A stretch of 64,000 nucleotides of DNA from JAURFX01 sp038125265 (GCA_038125265.1 JAYPDM010000003.1:18500-82499), one strand, 5' to 3'; numbered from the stretch's first letter, positions 9,479-18,260 are shown. The notes: generated by a model not told the origin, from the sequence alone. A program made the numbers and translations.

Positions 9479-10287
9479 CTAGAGAGATTTTTTTGTTGGA
9501 TGATTGTCAAATCCTCTAATTTTAATGCAGTAAGATCATTACCCCAGACGCATCCTGAGTCGAGACAATAAATATTTTTAAAGGTAAAAAGACCAAGCGA
9601 CGCCCAGTGCCCAAAAATTATTTTTCTATCTTGTGGTAGTTGATTTGCTAATTCATACCAAGGTTTAAGTTCATGAGGTTGATTCCCTGGGGGCACTTTA
9701 GTCTCAAGGTCCAAAGAGCCATCACTGTAACAATAACGCATTCGCGTTAGGACATTGAGCCAAAATCTAGTGTATTCCCAATCATTTTTCACAGTATTAG
9801 GATGAATAGGAGCGTTGCCATACATTTTTGCTAATACATTTAGCCAATCACTAGATTTCAACTTATCTTCAATTTCATTTGCCGCAGCAAGCGTGATTTT
9901 TATATTTGATAAGGGGTAGATACCCGCATGAACCATCATAAAATTTAATGCATCATTATTTATGATTAATGGCTTTTCTCTAAGCCACTCGACAATATTT
10001 GCGAGGTTCTTTGATTGTAAGATATCCTGAAACGTATCATTTGGGCCAATATGTCTTTGCTTGGTAGCTACCGCCAAAAAATGAAGCTCATGATTGCCAA
10101 GCACAAAATTAATACTGCTTTCATTTTGATAAGCAAATTCAATAACCTCTAATGAGTTGGGTCCACGGTTTATAAGGTCCCCAGCCAACCAAAGCTTATC
10201 CTTTTGTGGATCAAAGGCTATCTTTTCAAGGAGGCTTAAGAGTTCCTTATAACAACCTTGGATATCTCCAATAAAATAATTACTCAT
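9475..10287 (-). CDS. apaH: Symmetrical bis(5'-nucleosyl)-tetraphosphatase
   Basis: ApaH cleaves Ap4A symmetrically to two ADP. The 270-residue protein shows the metallophosphatase signatures GDIQGCYKEL (residues 7-16), GDLINRGPNSLEV and LGNHELHFLAV, plus the C-terminal GHWASLG. It is the last gene of the lptD-surA-pdxA-rsmA-apaH run and overlaps rsmA by 8 bases. In E. coli and Pseudomonas apaG sits between rsmA and apaH; here the two genes overlap directly, so apaG is missing from this place. Confidence 0.96.
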   Translation of the reverse strand: MSNYFIGDIQGCYKELLSLLEKIAFDPQKDKLWLAGDLINRGPNSLEVIEFAYQNESSINFVLGNHELHFLAVATKQRHIGPNDTFQDILQSKNLANIVEWLREKPLIINNDALNFMMVHAGIYPLSNIKITLAAANEIEDKLKSSDWLNVLAKMYGNAPIHPNTVKNDWEYTRFWLNVLTRMRYCYSDGSLDLETKVPPGNQPHELKPWYELANQLPQDRKIIFGHWASLGLFTFKNIYCLDSGCVWGNDLTALKLEDLTIIQQKNLSS

Positions 10288-11059
10288 TTTTCAGATAGTT
10301 AGACATGTTTGCATAATCCCGAATACTAAGGTCCTCGGGTCTAAGGCTGGAATCAATGTTTAAGGATTCCCAATCCTTCTGGTTAAGACGGTCTTTCAAG
10401 ATGGTTGAAATTTTTTTTCTACGCATGGAAAAACATTTATGGACGAGATGACTGAATACAGTTTGATCGAGAATATGAATATTATTTTTATGATCAAAAT
10501 TTATCTTTAAAAAAGTTGAATTTACCTTAGGTGGTGGATCAAATGCATTAGGTGGTAAATCAAATAAATGATCAATTGAAACTTCAAGTTGCGTAAAGAT
10601 TGATAATTTTCCAAATTTCTTTGATCCAGGTTGAGCACATAAGCGTTCTGCTACCTCCTTTTGCACCATAATGTATCCTAGAGAGAATAGGTGCTTACAA
10701 TCTATTAATCTAAAAATTATCTCGGTAGCGATGTTGTAGGGGAGGTTGCCTATGATTTTATATTTGCACTTAGGATCTAAAATAGTTTTTAAATCTATCT
10801 GAAGGACATCGGTATTAAAAAACTCTACCTTAGAGTGATCGATCATTTTTTTTTGCAATAAAAAATCTACCATTCTTTTATCGATTTCAATTACCTTAAG
10901 GCTTCTGCATTGACTTTGTAGAGGCAGGGTTATTGCACCATCCCCGCAACCGATCTCAACTAAATCATCTGAATGCTCAGGAGTTACAGCGTCTAGAATT
11001 AGATTAATATAGTGTTGATCTACTAAAAAGTTTTGACCAAATCGTTTCTTTTTATGCAT
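10280..11059 (-). CDS. rsmA: 16S rRNA dimethyladenosine transferase
   Basis: RsmA (KsgA) dimethylates two adjacent adenines near the 3' end of 16S rRNA late in 30S assembly. The 259-residue protein starts with the family hallmark KKRFGQNFLVD. It has the SAM-binding loop VEIGCGDGAITLPL, the catalytic NLPYN motif (IIGNLPYNIATEI) and the C-terminal PPPKVNSTF and CFSMRRKKI blocks. It overlaps pdxA by 8 bases and apaH by 8 bases, so it sits in a translationally coupled operon. Confidence 0.97.
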   Translation of the reverse strand: MHKKKRFGQNFLVDQHYINLILDAVTPEHSDDLVEIGCGDGAITLPLQSQCRSLKVIEIDKRMVDFLLQKKMIDHSKVEFFNTDVLQIDLKTILDPKCKYKIIGNLPYNIATEIIFRLIDCKHLFSLGYIMVQKEVAERLCAQPGSKKFGKLSIFTQLEVSIDHLFDLPPNAFDPPPKVNSTFLKINFDHKNNIHILDQTVFSHLVHKCFSMRRKKISTILKDRLNQKDWESLNIDSSLRPEDLSIRDYANMSNYLKNE

Positions 11060-12032
11060 TCGCTAATTTTTTTGCTAACGCAAATGCTTGCACGAGGCTT
11101 TGTTCTGACGCTTGGTGCGTTCCTGCCTTATCAAGCGCAGTACCGTGATCTACGCTTGTTCTAATTATGTCTATACCCACCGTGATATTGACAATTGTCT
11201 CAAAGAAATGTGACTTGATAACAGGGAGTACTTGGTCATGATACATTCCTAAATAAAGGTCAAATTTTGCTAAATCATTAAATGCGGTATCAGCACTGAG
11301 TGGCCCCTCAGCATTGATTCCTCTGTTTCTTAGAAGCTCTATGGCTGGGCCGATCACTTCAATCTCTTCTTGGCCTAACTTTCCAGATTCTCCGGCGTGT
11401 GGATTAAGTCCTAGCACTGCAATTTTAGGTCTTCTATTTAAGAACTTTTTTTCAAGCCATGCATTTAAAACCTCAACAACTGCAATGATCTTTTCTTTAG
11501 TCACCATTCTTGTAACCTCTGCTAGCGGTATATGAGTTGTTAGTAAGGCCGTCATCATTGTTGGACTGGCTAATACCATTACAGGGTTGTCATTTTTTAG
11601 CACTTTGGCAATGTATTCGGTATGCCCCATAAAATCTCTTTTTTGCTCAGAGATAAGACTTTTTTGTACCGGGCAGGTAACCATAGCCGACGCTTTATTG
11701 CTTTTACACAATGCAATAGCGTGATCTATTTGGCTCATCACAGAATTAATATTTTTTGGATCTAAGGTTCCAGGTAGGACCTTTGCGCTGCAAGGAAAAT
11801 CGATCACTGATATTTTTTCTAATGTCATCTGATCAAGACTATCCTCAGGGGCGAACTTCTCGAATTCAAGCTCTAAGTTTAGTAGGTTAGCTCGATCTCT
11901 TAATGTTTTTAGGCACCCTAAGATGGCAAAATTTTCACGAGCTTTTAATGCCTTTTGGGAAAATTTAAGAGTGATGTCAGGGCCTATACCAGCTGGTTCT
12001 CCAGAGGTAATGATTATAGGGCGTTCACTCAT
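11052..12032 (-). CDS. pdxA: 4-hydroxythreonine-4-phosphate dehydrogenase
   Basis: PdxA oxidises 4-phosphohydroxy-L-threonine in the DXP-independent branch of pyridoxal phosphate synthesis. The 326-residue protein carries TSGEPAGIGPDI at the N terminus. It also has the metal- and substrate-binding blocks GHTEYIAK, LGLNPHAGESG and YHDQVLPVIK, and ends with the FETIVNITVGIDIIRTSVDHGTA-type segment. It lies one base from surA, the standard gammaproteobacterial order. Confidence 0.97.
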   Translation of the reverse strand: MSERPIIITSGEPAGIGPDITLKFSQKALKARENFAILGCLKTLRDRANLLNLELEFEKFAPEDSLDQMTLEKISVIDFPCSAKVLPGTLDPKNINSVMSQIDHAIALCKSNKASAMVTCPVQKSLISEQKRDFMGHTEYIAKVLKNDNPVMVLASPTMMTALLTTHIPLAEVTRMVTKEKIIAVVEVLNAWLEKKFLNRRPKIAVLGLNPHAGESGKLGQEEIEVIGPAIELLRNRGINAEGPLSADTAFNDLAKFDLYLGMYHDQVLPVIKSHFFETIVNITVGIDIIRTSVDHGTALDKAGTHQASEQSLVQAFALAKKLANA

Positions 12033-13322
12033 TTAGAGTAATATTTCGATATAGGCTTGATCTCTTAATTGAGTTACCCATCGCAATCTTTGCTCTTCAA
12101 ACTTACGTTCCCTGATTTGCGTATCACACTCAAGTTCGATCATCTCATTGGTTGCATCGTGCATTCTATTGCCTATGACTTCTGCGATATGCCAACCAAA
12201 ACGAGATTGAAAGGGAGGTGTAACTTCTGCTTCACTCAAATCAGCAATTTGAGATTCGAATTCTGGAACCAAATAACCGGGCGATGTCCATCCCAAGCTG
12301 CCCATTTCTGCTGCGGATAATGGATCCTCAGAAACGGCGGAGGCAACAATTCCAAAATCCTCACCCATCAATATTCTATCCCTAATGTCACTGAGTCGTT
12401 GCTGGATGACCAAATCATCTTCAAGTTCTGTAGGGGTAAGCAGAATATGCCTAATAAGTTTTTGGGGGACCATGGCAGATTCTTGTCCCTCTTTAGCATT
12501 AAGTTTTACGATGTGGATATCATTATTGGAGATAATTGCCTCGGATATTTCCCCGATCTCTAGTGATCGAACTTGATTGGCAAAAATTACAGGCAGTTGA
12601 TTTCCACTTCTCCAGCCTATTTGACCTCCAGATTCTGCGGTACCGGCCGATGAAAATTCGATTGCTAAAGACTCAAAACTTTGTCCACCATTGAGTTGAT
12701 CAATGATGCTTTGGGCAAATTCAATAAATTCATCCTGAGAAGCGATACCCAGTGACTGTCGATTCAGCAAGATATGGGAGACATTAAACTGTACTTCACT
12801 TTGGATGAGTTCAAGTTGGTCATTCATGCAGCTGTTGAGCTCTAGGGGTAGCACCTGAATTCTAGGTCCCACATCCCTTCTCATAAGCTCTTGGATAATC
12901 AGTTGCTCTCTAAGTTCATTTCTATAGACCAGATAATCAATACCATTTTCGCTCAGCATCATTGGGATTTGAGTAAGTGATATATTATTTTGAGCTGCAA
13001 TACCATTGAGTGCCTGATTTATGTCATCATCAGTTATAAAGACGCCTAACTGACCTGCTCTTTGCACTTGCACTCTTCTAGAGATCAGCTGATCAAGTAC
13101 TTCATTTTCAATTTCTTGAGCAGAAAAATTGATTAAAATATTTGGATCAATATTACCTCGAAAGGCTTGAATTTGAGGCTCAAGTTCACTTCTAAGGATG
13201 ACATCATCATTAATGATTGCTACTACATCATCAACCAGCTCACCAAAACCACCAAGGTCTAAGGTTTGGGAATTGAGCTGAAAAGGCATCAAAAGAAGAA
13301 AGAAAAATTTTATTTTTTTCAT
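12033..13322 (-). CDS. surA: Periplasmic chaperone/peptidyl-prolyl isomerase SurA
   Basis: SurA escorts unfolded outer membrane proteins through the periplasm. The 429-residue protein has a short signal peptide (KKIKFFFLLLMPFQLNSQ) and an N-terminal chaperone domain (VDDVVAIINDDVILRSEL). Two parvulin domains follow, at about 178-280 (VSHILLNRQS) and 288-390 (IRHILLTPTE), each ending in a GWRSG or GWTSP-type segment. A C-terminal helix closes the chaperone core. It lies 7 bases downstream of lptD, whose product is one of the best known SurA clients. Confidence 0.95.
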   Translation of the reverse strand: MKKIKFFFLLLMPFQLNSQTLDLGGFGELVDDVVAIINDDVILRSELEPQIQAFRGNIDPNILINFSAQEIENEVLDQLISRRVQVQRAGQLGVFITDDDINQALNGIAAQNNISLTQIPMMLSENGIDYLVYRNELREQLIIQELMRRDVGPRIQVLPLELNSCMNDQLELIQSEVQFNVSHILLNRQSLGIASQDEFIEFAQSIIDQLNGGQSFESLAIEFSSAGTAESGGQIGWRSGNQLPVIFANQVRSLEIGEISEAIISNNDIHIVKLNAKEGQESAMVPQKLIRHILLTPTELEDDLVIQQRLSDIRDRILMGEDFGIVASAVSEDPLSAAEMGSLGWTSPGYLVPEFESQIADLSEAEVTPPFQSRFGWHIAEVIGNRMHDATNEMIELECDTQIRERKFEEQRLRWVTQLRDQAYIEILL

Positions 13323-13329
13323 TTAATAA

Positions 13330-15483
13330 TTATCTAACTCCATTACCTATCAAATTAGTTATCAAGTTGCTTCTATTATTAATCAGACCCGTTAAAAAGA
13401 ATTGAATTCTAAAGCCGTCATCTTGGTCGCCGTTTCTCTGGCTTATATAATTATAGTATTCAATACCTAGACCCCAACAACAGCCATTGTACTGCCATCC
13501 CAATCTCTTTTCTAGGGATTCACTGTTTTCAAAGTCATAGGAAATTTTTGAAAAAAAACTTCCATTAAACATAGGGAATACACTTGCTAGGGTAAGCTGA
13601 TTTAAAAATTGATCTCTTTGTGAGTACCCCAAAGAGAAATAAGTTTGTTCATTAGCATTATAGATGATCCGTGCCACAGTCTGTGTGGCAGTTGCATCCG
13701 CTTCATTCCATCTTCTAGAAAATTGAGCTCTGAATGTTGAGGTGAATTGTGAATTTAGTTCAATAATATAATCATTGTCGACAGAGATATTGGATACGTC
13801 TTCAAAAGGTTTTCTACTTGCCAGTGCAAAAGTTCCACTAAGAATCTCTCTTTTTGTAGAATTTTGAAGAATTTCTGTGGATACCCCAAGCACCAAATCA
13901 TCCCGAGGGAGTACTCTGTCTGCACCTACAAATCTAAATGGATTGAAGATACTTAGATAACTAAGCTCAGCAAGCGAAGAATCGATTATGGGAATATCTT
14001 CCTGGTTAGAAATATCAGATTGCACAATCAGTAGCTTTGGCTCGATTATTTGGTCCAAAGAGCGACTCAAATTCTTACGAAAGCGTGCATTTATCTCAAT
14101 GGAGGCCACACCCGCGGTCCTATTAATATCCAGGATCTCGTTATGGTAATTTGTCAGTCGGTATAAATAACTCGGGGTAATATTTATGCCGCTAAGATTG
14201 ATTGCCGAAGACAGAGAATGAGTTGAATCAAATCTAAGAATATTATCGTACTCCTCAAAGTAAGATAACTCAGAGAAATGATCATAAAAAATACCCCCAA
14301 AGGACTTAAATCCAATGAGAGAGAGTGAGGGGATAAGCGATTCATCCTTATTTTGATGTGGTCTAGAGGATATGCTGGCGTACTCATCTAATGGATTGAT
14401 AATTGTATTTTGAAAAGCTTGTGCATTAAAATGCCAGTTTCCGAAATGTCCTGATAGGTGAATGTTATCTTTGATATATGGGGTAGCAACCATATTTCGG
14501 CTTGTATAAAAGTCCTCATAGTAATTCTGATCAGAGAAAGTCTCGATATTGCCACCAAGCGTAAAGTTTTCGATATTAAAATTAAAATTAAGCTCGGAAA
14601 CATACCTATTTGTCTCGCTAATTTGATCATTGATAAGCTGCCATGATAAGTCCAATTCACCGCTGGATATCAAATGCCTGTATTGACCCTCGAGGGTTGA
14701 GCCGTACTCAGAAATATAACCTGGCGAAAGAATCAGGTCATAGTTTTCAGATAAATTAAGGTAGAAGGGGAAGCTGATATTTGTACCCAGTTTCTGGCTA
14801 TTGCCAAATTCAGGCATTAAAAACCCCGTCTTACGTTGGTTGCTTATCGGAAAGCTAAGACTGGGCAAATAGAGTAGAGGTATGTTTTTTAGTCGAAGAC
14901 TTAAATTAGAGGCACGCCCTATACCTTCTTGGGTGTTTAAATTTAACCTAGAGGCATTTATTGACCAAAAGGGGATTTCCTCTGCACATGTTGTGAAGAA
15001 AGCATTTTCAATATCAAGTAAACCAGCGTTATTAATGGTGAGCCTACCCGAACGACCTATTGCAAAAGGATTAGATAAATCAAATTCCGTCTCAATAAAG
15101 GAAATTGACTCGTTGACAGTATCAATTTCTGCATACTCACTTGCAATAAAGATATTTCTATCCGAATAACTGACCGAGCCACTTGCTTCAGCAAAGCCTG
15201 TAGATTGAAAATAAAGTGCTTGTTCCGCCATGATTACTTTTTCGCCCATTGAGAATGAGATATTTTCAAAGTAATCTGACCCATCAGCCCTTGATAAATC
15301 AACAAATCTTGCTGAAATTTCAATATTTTCGGTAAGATTTACTGGTTCAGAGGTGTCATTATAAAACCTATCGAGCACCCCTTGCCTTAAGGGTGGAGAA
15401 CAAACTTGCGCCCTCAGTCCATCCATAGGCAAAATCGCAATTAATAGGAAGCAAAGATACTTCATAGTGTAAAATTTTCTCAT
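13330..15483 (-). CDS. lptD: LPS-assembly outer membrane protein LptD
   Basis: LptD is the outer membrane barrel that inserts lipopolysaccharide into the outer leaflet together with LptE. The 717-residue protein has a signal peptide (MKYLCFLLIAILPMDGLRAQ), an N-terminal OstA-like domain (about 60-190) and a long beta-barrel. Cysteines expected for the interdomain disulfides are visible near the mature N terminus (QVCSPPL), in FFTTCAEEIPFW and in the C-terminal NGCCWGLGIEYY. Translation may start at Met1 or at Met7 (15465), where the signal peptide proper begins; neither has a strong Shine-Dalgarno sequence. It heads the operon and is divergent from the murU-like gene. Confidence 0.93.
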   Translation of the reverse strand: MRKFYTMKYLCFLLIAILPMDGLRAQVCSPPLRQGVLDRFYNDTSEPVNLTENIEISARFVDLSRADGSDYFENISFSMGEKVIMAEQALYFQSTGFAEASGSVSYSDRNIFIASEYAEIDTVNESISFIETEFDLSNPFAIGRSGRLTINNAGLLDIENAFFTTCAEEIPFWSINASRLNLNTQEGIGRASNLSLRLKNIPLLYLPSLSFPISNQRKTGFLMPEFGNSQKLGTNISFPFYLNLSENYDLILSPGYISEYGSTLEGQYRHLISSGELDLSWQLINDQISETNRYVSELNFNFNIENFTLGGNIETFSDQNYYEDFYTSRNMVATPYIKDNIHLSGHFGNWHFNAQAFQNTIINPLDEYASISSRPHQNKDESLIPSLSLIGFKSFGGIFYDHFSELSYFEEYDNILRFDSTHSLSSAINLSGINITPSYLYRLTNYHNEILDINRTAGVASIEINARFRKNLSRSLDQIIEPKLLIVQSDISNQEDIPIIDSSLAELSYLSIFNPFRFVGADRVLPRDDLVLGVSTEILQNSTKREILSGTFALASRKPFEDVSNISVDNDYIIELNSQFTSTFRAQFSRRWNEADATATQTVARIIYNANEQTYFSLGYSQRDQFLNQLTLASVFPMFNGSFFSKISYDFENSESLEKRLGWQYNGCCWGLGIEYYNYISQRNGDQDDGFRIQFFLTGLINNRSNLITNLIGNGVR

Positions 15484-15510
15484 AATAACAAAATCTTTTT
15501 TAAAGTATTT

Positions 15511-16170
15511 ATGGAGGCAATCATCTTAAGTGCAGGCAAGGGAACCCGAATCAAAGGATTTCAAGATGGCACCCCTAAACCGCTTTTAAAGTTTAAAAAA
15601 AAATCTCTTCTCATCAGACATATTGAAAAATTGCGGGTTGCAGGATTTTCAAAAATTCATATAAACATTTCCAGTTACACCGATCAAATTCAAGCCCATC
15701 TTGAACAAGAATTAGACGATCTTGAAAATATTGAAATACATCATGAGGGGGATGAGCCGCTTGAGACAGCGGGTGGAATCATTAATATTCTTCCAAAGAT
15801 CAAGCAGAATAGCTTTTCAGTCATTAACTCAGATATTCTGACAAAATTTGACTTTAAAGAACTCACTAAGCTGAGTGCTCATAATTATTTGGTGCTGGTG
15901 AATAATCCATCTTGGAAAAACAACAGTGACTATGGAATTAGTGAGCAAGGATTGATCATAAAGCAACAAAAAAAATATACTTTCTCTGGAATAAGTGTCC
16001 TTGATAAAAGTTTATTTGAAGGTTTTCTTCCAGGTAAACGGAGCCTCACTGAGATCTTTGATAGAGCTATTGATAATCAGGTGCTCAAAGGATTTGTTAC
16101 AAAGTCTTTATGGTTTGATATGGGCACCCCTGAGAGGTTTAAGGAGGCAGAAAACTATATTAAAGATTAG
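15511..16170 (+). CDS. Sugar-phosphate nucleotidyltransferase, MurU-like
   Basis: The 219-residue protein is a nucleotidyltransferase with the N-terminal signature AIILSAGKGTRI followed by PKPLLKF, and the metal-binding INSDIL near residue 110. Length and position beside lptD match Pseudomonas MurU, which makes UDP-MurNAc from MurNAc-1-phosphate in peptidoglycan recycling. In Pseudomonas the kinase gene amgK lies between lptD and murU; here only 27 bases separate the two start codons and no kinase gene is present. Without the kinase nearby, MurU is an inference; another hexose-1-phosphate nucleotidyltransferase is possible. Confidence 0.72.
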   Translation: MEAIILSAGKGTRIKGFQDGTPKPLLKFKKKSLLIRHIEKLRVAGFSKIHINISSYTDQIQAHLEQELDDLENIEIHHEGDEPLETAGGIINILPKIKQNSFSVINSDILTKFDFKELTKLSAHNYLVLVNNPSWKNNSDYGISEQGLIIKQQKKYTFSGISVLDKSLFEGFLPGKRSLTEIFDRAIDNQVLKGFVTKSLWFDMGTPERFKEAENYIKD

Positions 16171-17085
16171 ATTGTAATAAGAAGTCATAGAAGCTATTTG
16201 TCCAAGGGTAGTTAGCTTTAAAGGACTCATAATCAAAAGGGTCCTCGTTTGTGAGGTACCATCTCTCCCTAATAATATCAGTCTCAGTGGCATCTTCTAG
16301 AAAATCTTCCCACTCAAGTTGTTGGTAGATTAGGCACCCCAGATTAATATCATTGTAGGTTTCGATTATTTGCTGATAAGACAATTTGTCACCGGCAATA
16401 ATTTGTGTCATACCAATCCACTGACCTGGGCCTGAAAAAGCCAAGGATACAAATCTACCAATATCGCTAGGATCAATAAATGTACGCTGTAAATCTGAAG
16501 GTAGCGGACCCGAAACATTACAACCTTCCTGATCATTCAGAAGATCTATCAATGCAGTCATAAATGAAGCAGGCCGGAAAATAGTATAGGGTAATCCTGA
16601 GCTTATCAGATGATTTTCTATGACAAGCTTACTTTCAAATTGTGGCACCCCAGTATCAAGATGTGCTTTTGATACTGAGGTATAGATAAAATGTTTTACG
16701 CTCGAGGCTTTGGCCGCTTCAATGACATTTATTCCATATTCAACCTCTGTATCTGTGCCTATACCTCTATACTGTTGAACTGAAAACACACCGTAAACAT
16801 TCTGCATGGCACGGAGTAATGATTCATAGTCTGAAAAATCTCCCTCAACCATCTCAACGCCCATTTCTGAGAGGGTTAGGGATGCTTCGCTATTATTATT
16901 CCGAGTTAATCCCCTTACCTGAAAGCCCTCATTAAGTAGTGCTATAACTACCGCACCGCCCTGAGTCCCGGTAGCACCTGTAACAAGTATGATTGGTTTT
17001 TCAGTTCCTTGCGAAAAAACCTGAGCGGTAAGCAAGAAGCAGAATAATAAGACTATATGTATTAGTCTATTTTGAGCCGCGATCA
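16160..17085 (-). CDS. Exported NmrA-like NAD(P)-binding protein, 5' end at assembly gap
   Basis: The protein has an NmrA/atypical SDR fold: a Rossmann motif VTGATGTQGGAVV, then VEGDFSDYESL and FIYTSVSKAHLDTG, typical of NmrA-type proteins that often bind NAD(P) without clear catalysis. The frame stays open up to the N run. If the 55-base duplicates flanking the gap are merged, the start becomes ATG at 17245-17247 or TTG at 17239-17241. The N terminus then gains about 19 residues and reads as a signal peptide (IHIVLLFCFLLTAQVFSQG). It would overlap the end of the upstream small gene by 26 bases. An exported NmrA protein is unusual. It overlaps convergent murU by 11 bases. Confidence 0.75.
17031..17085. 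repeat. Left copy of a 55-base exact duplication flanking the N run
   Basis: These 55 bases are identical to 17186-17240. The copies directly abut the two sides of the 100-N run. They are best read as the same chromosomal locus present at the ends of two contigs that were scaffolded instead of merged. Confidence 0.95.
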
Positions 17086-17185
17086 NNNNNNNNNNNNNNN
17101 NNNNNNNNNNNNNNNNNNNNNNNNNNNNNNNNNNNNNNNNNNNNNNNNNNNNNNNNNNNNNNNNNNNNNNNNNNNNNNNNNNNNN
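17086..17185. other. Scaffold gap of 100 N, probably a false gap
   Basis: Exactly 100 N stand here, a conventional placeholder length. Because both sides carry the same 55 bases, the true gap is probably negative (an overlap). Deleting 155 bases, the N run plus one copy, would restore a continuous sequence in which both flanking reading frames make sense. Confidence 0.9.
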
Positions 17186-17240
17186 AGCAAGAAGCAGAAT
17201 AATAAGACTATATGTATTAGTCTATTTTGAGCCGCGATCA
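17186..17240. repeat. Right copy of the 55-base duplication
   Basis: Identical to 17031-17085. In this copy the sequence continues as the end of the small gene at 17222-17431, and in the left copy as the start of the NmrA-like gene. This fits a single locus where the two genes overlap. Confidence 0.95.
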
Positions 17241-17431
17241 AGGGCATTCCTAGCAATAGATTTTGACCATCTTACAAAGTGCCATAGTTGATCTGTCATC
17301 CTTGGAGAGTTCGACGGCTCTAAAGGAAGGTCTCGAATTTCTTGGAGAGCTGATTTATAGATATTAAGTTCATCCTCAAGAGTATTAGTAGATTCAATTT
17401 TTTGAATGGGATTTTTAATTTCTTGAGACAT
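17222..17431 (-). CDS. Small conserved-looking protein of unknown function
   Basis: The 69-residue protein starts with MSQEIKNPIQKIE. An upstream in-frame ATG at 17470 would add 13 residues but covers AT-rich promoter-like sequence, so the shorter start is preferred. The protein is soluble and charged, probably helical in the middle (LEDELNIYKSALQEIRDLP). It ends with a Trp- and Arg-containing segment (DQLWHFVRWSKSIARNAL). I do not recognise the family. It is divergent from the pterin dehydratase gene and, after merging the false gap, overlaps the start of the NmrA-like gene, which suggests co-transcription. Confidence 0.6.
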   Translation of the reverse strand: MSQEIKNPIQKIESTNTLEDELNIYKSALQEIRDLPLEPSNSPRMTDQLWHFVRWSKSIARNALDRGSK

Positions 17432-17490
17432 ATTTAAATTATAAATTATTGTTATAGTATAAGCATGCAATTTAATTTTAAAGAGAATTG

Positions 17491-17802
17491 ATGTCCCCCC
17501 AGTTACTTTCAGAAGAAGACATTAAAAAATTACTGCAGGCTTATCCTTTATGGGAGTTAAGCAATGAAACTTTCCTTACCTGCATCATTAAAGATCGTAA
17601 TTATCAAAATCTCGTGGATTTGGTGCTAAAGATAAGTGAGATCGCTGAAGAAATGAATCATCATCCAGATATTATATTCTCCTGGGGGAAGCTTCAGATT
17701 GATATCACTACTCACGAGTCTGGAGGAATCACTTTGAGGGATCAGTTATTTATCGAAAAACTTGAGAAGATATTTAATCAAAGTGAAATTTTTCTTTCTT
17801 AA
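17491..17802 (+). CDS. phhB: 4a-hydroxytetrahydrobiopterin dehydratase
   Basis: This 103-residue protein is a pterin-4a-carbinolamine dehydratase, which regenerates pterin cofactor after aromatic amino acid hydroxylation. The active-site histidines are visible: His57-His58-Pro59 in EEMNHHPDIIFSW and His75 in ITTHESGGIT. The ATG at 17491 is preferred over a TTG three bases upstream. No phenylalanine hydroxylase gene is present in the window, so the pterin partner is unknown. The 3' end overlaps the convergent membrane protein gene by 29 bases. Confidence 0.9.
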   Translation: MSPQLLSEEDIKKLLQAYPLWELSNETFLTCIIKDRNYQNLVDLVLKISEIAEEMNHHPDIIFSWGKLQIDITTHESGGITLRDQLFIEKLEKIFNQSEIFLS

Positions 17803-18163
17803 ATTTTACTCTTATAAAATTTAATGAAGATTGCACGCCTTTTAAACGTATCAAATAAATGATCAACTTATTTCTTCTTGTTGAAGGTATAAGCGTTACG
17901 CCTAGCAGTATGCTTATAAGACCTTGCCCAGGTGTGACAAGCATTATTAAGCCAAAAATTATCAGCAAAATTCCAACTACGTATCTAAAGAAATTCAAGA
18001 TAAAGTTTTGGCTAGGTCTCTCAAATAGCTCTTTCACAAAAAAGCTGTTCGGTAATCTAAGAATTAGATAAGGAATAAAGATAATCGATAAAATAAATAG
18101 CAAGGCAGAAAGAATTGAAATGAACTTTAGTAATTCTAGATTTATGAACGAAAAACTACTCAT
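17774..18163 (-). CDS. Small membrane protein, PGPGW-like
   Basis: The 129-residue protein has an N-terminal hydrophobic segment (about 11-36) and a second pair of helices (about 62-95) around LVTPGQGLISILLG. That segment resembles the PGPGW transmembrane family, whose function is unknown. The C terminus is basic (RVKFKKEKF). The start ATG lies 8 bases after the encoded CCA of tRNA-Met on the same strand, so the gene is probably transcribed with the tRNA. It overlaps the convergent pterin dehydratase gene by 29 bases. Confidence 0.7.
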   Translation of the reverse strand: MSSFSFINLELLKFISILSALLFILSIIFIPYLILRLPNSFFVKELFERPSQNFILNFFRYVVGILLIIFGLIMLVTPGQGLISILLGVTLIPSTRRNKLIIYLIRLKGVQSSLNFIRVKFKKEKFHFD

Positions 18164-18171
18164 AGCTATGG

Positions 18172-18248
18172 TGGTGGTGATGGGTGGACTTGAACCACCG
18201 ACCTGCGGGTTATGAATCCGCCGCTCTCACCAACTGAGCTACATCACC
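18172..18248 (-). tRNA. tRNA-Met (anticodon CAT)
   Basis: The 77-base cloverleaf reads on the minus strand from GGTGATG to CATCACC, discriminator A and an encoded CCA. It has a D-arm with AGTTGG, anticodon loop TTCATAA and T-loop TTCAAGT. The first acceptor pair is G-C, so this is an elongator-type tRNA, not the initiator. A CAT anticodon could also belong to tRNA-Ile with a lysidine-modified C; the sequence alone does not settle this. The bottom pair of the anticodon stem is an A-C mismatch. Confidence 0.92.
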
Positions 18249-18260
18249 AGCAAAAGCAAT

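Noticed and set aside
17031..17240. The 55-base duplication as a biological direct repeat or insertion-site duplication
   Set aside because: The copies abut a 100-N placeholder exactly on both sides and merge into sensible reading frames; no mobile-element sequence is visible.
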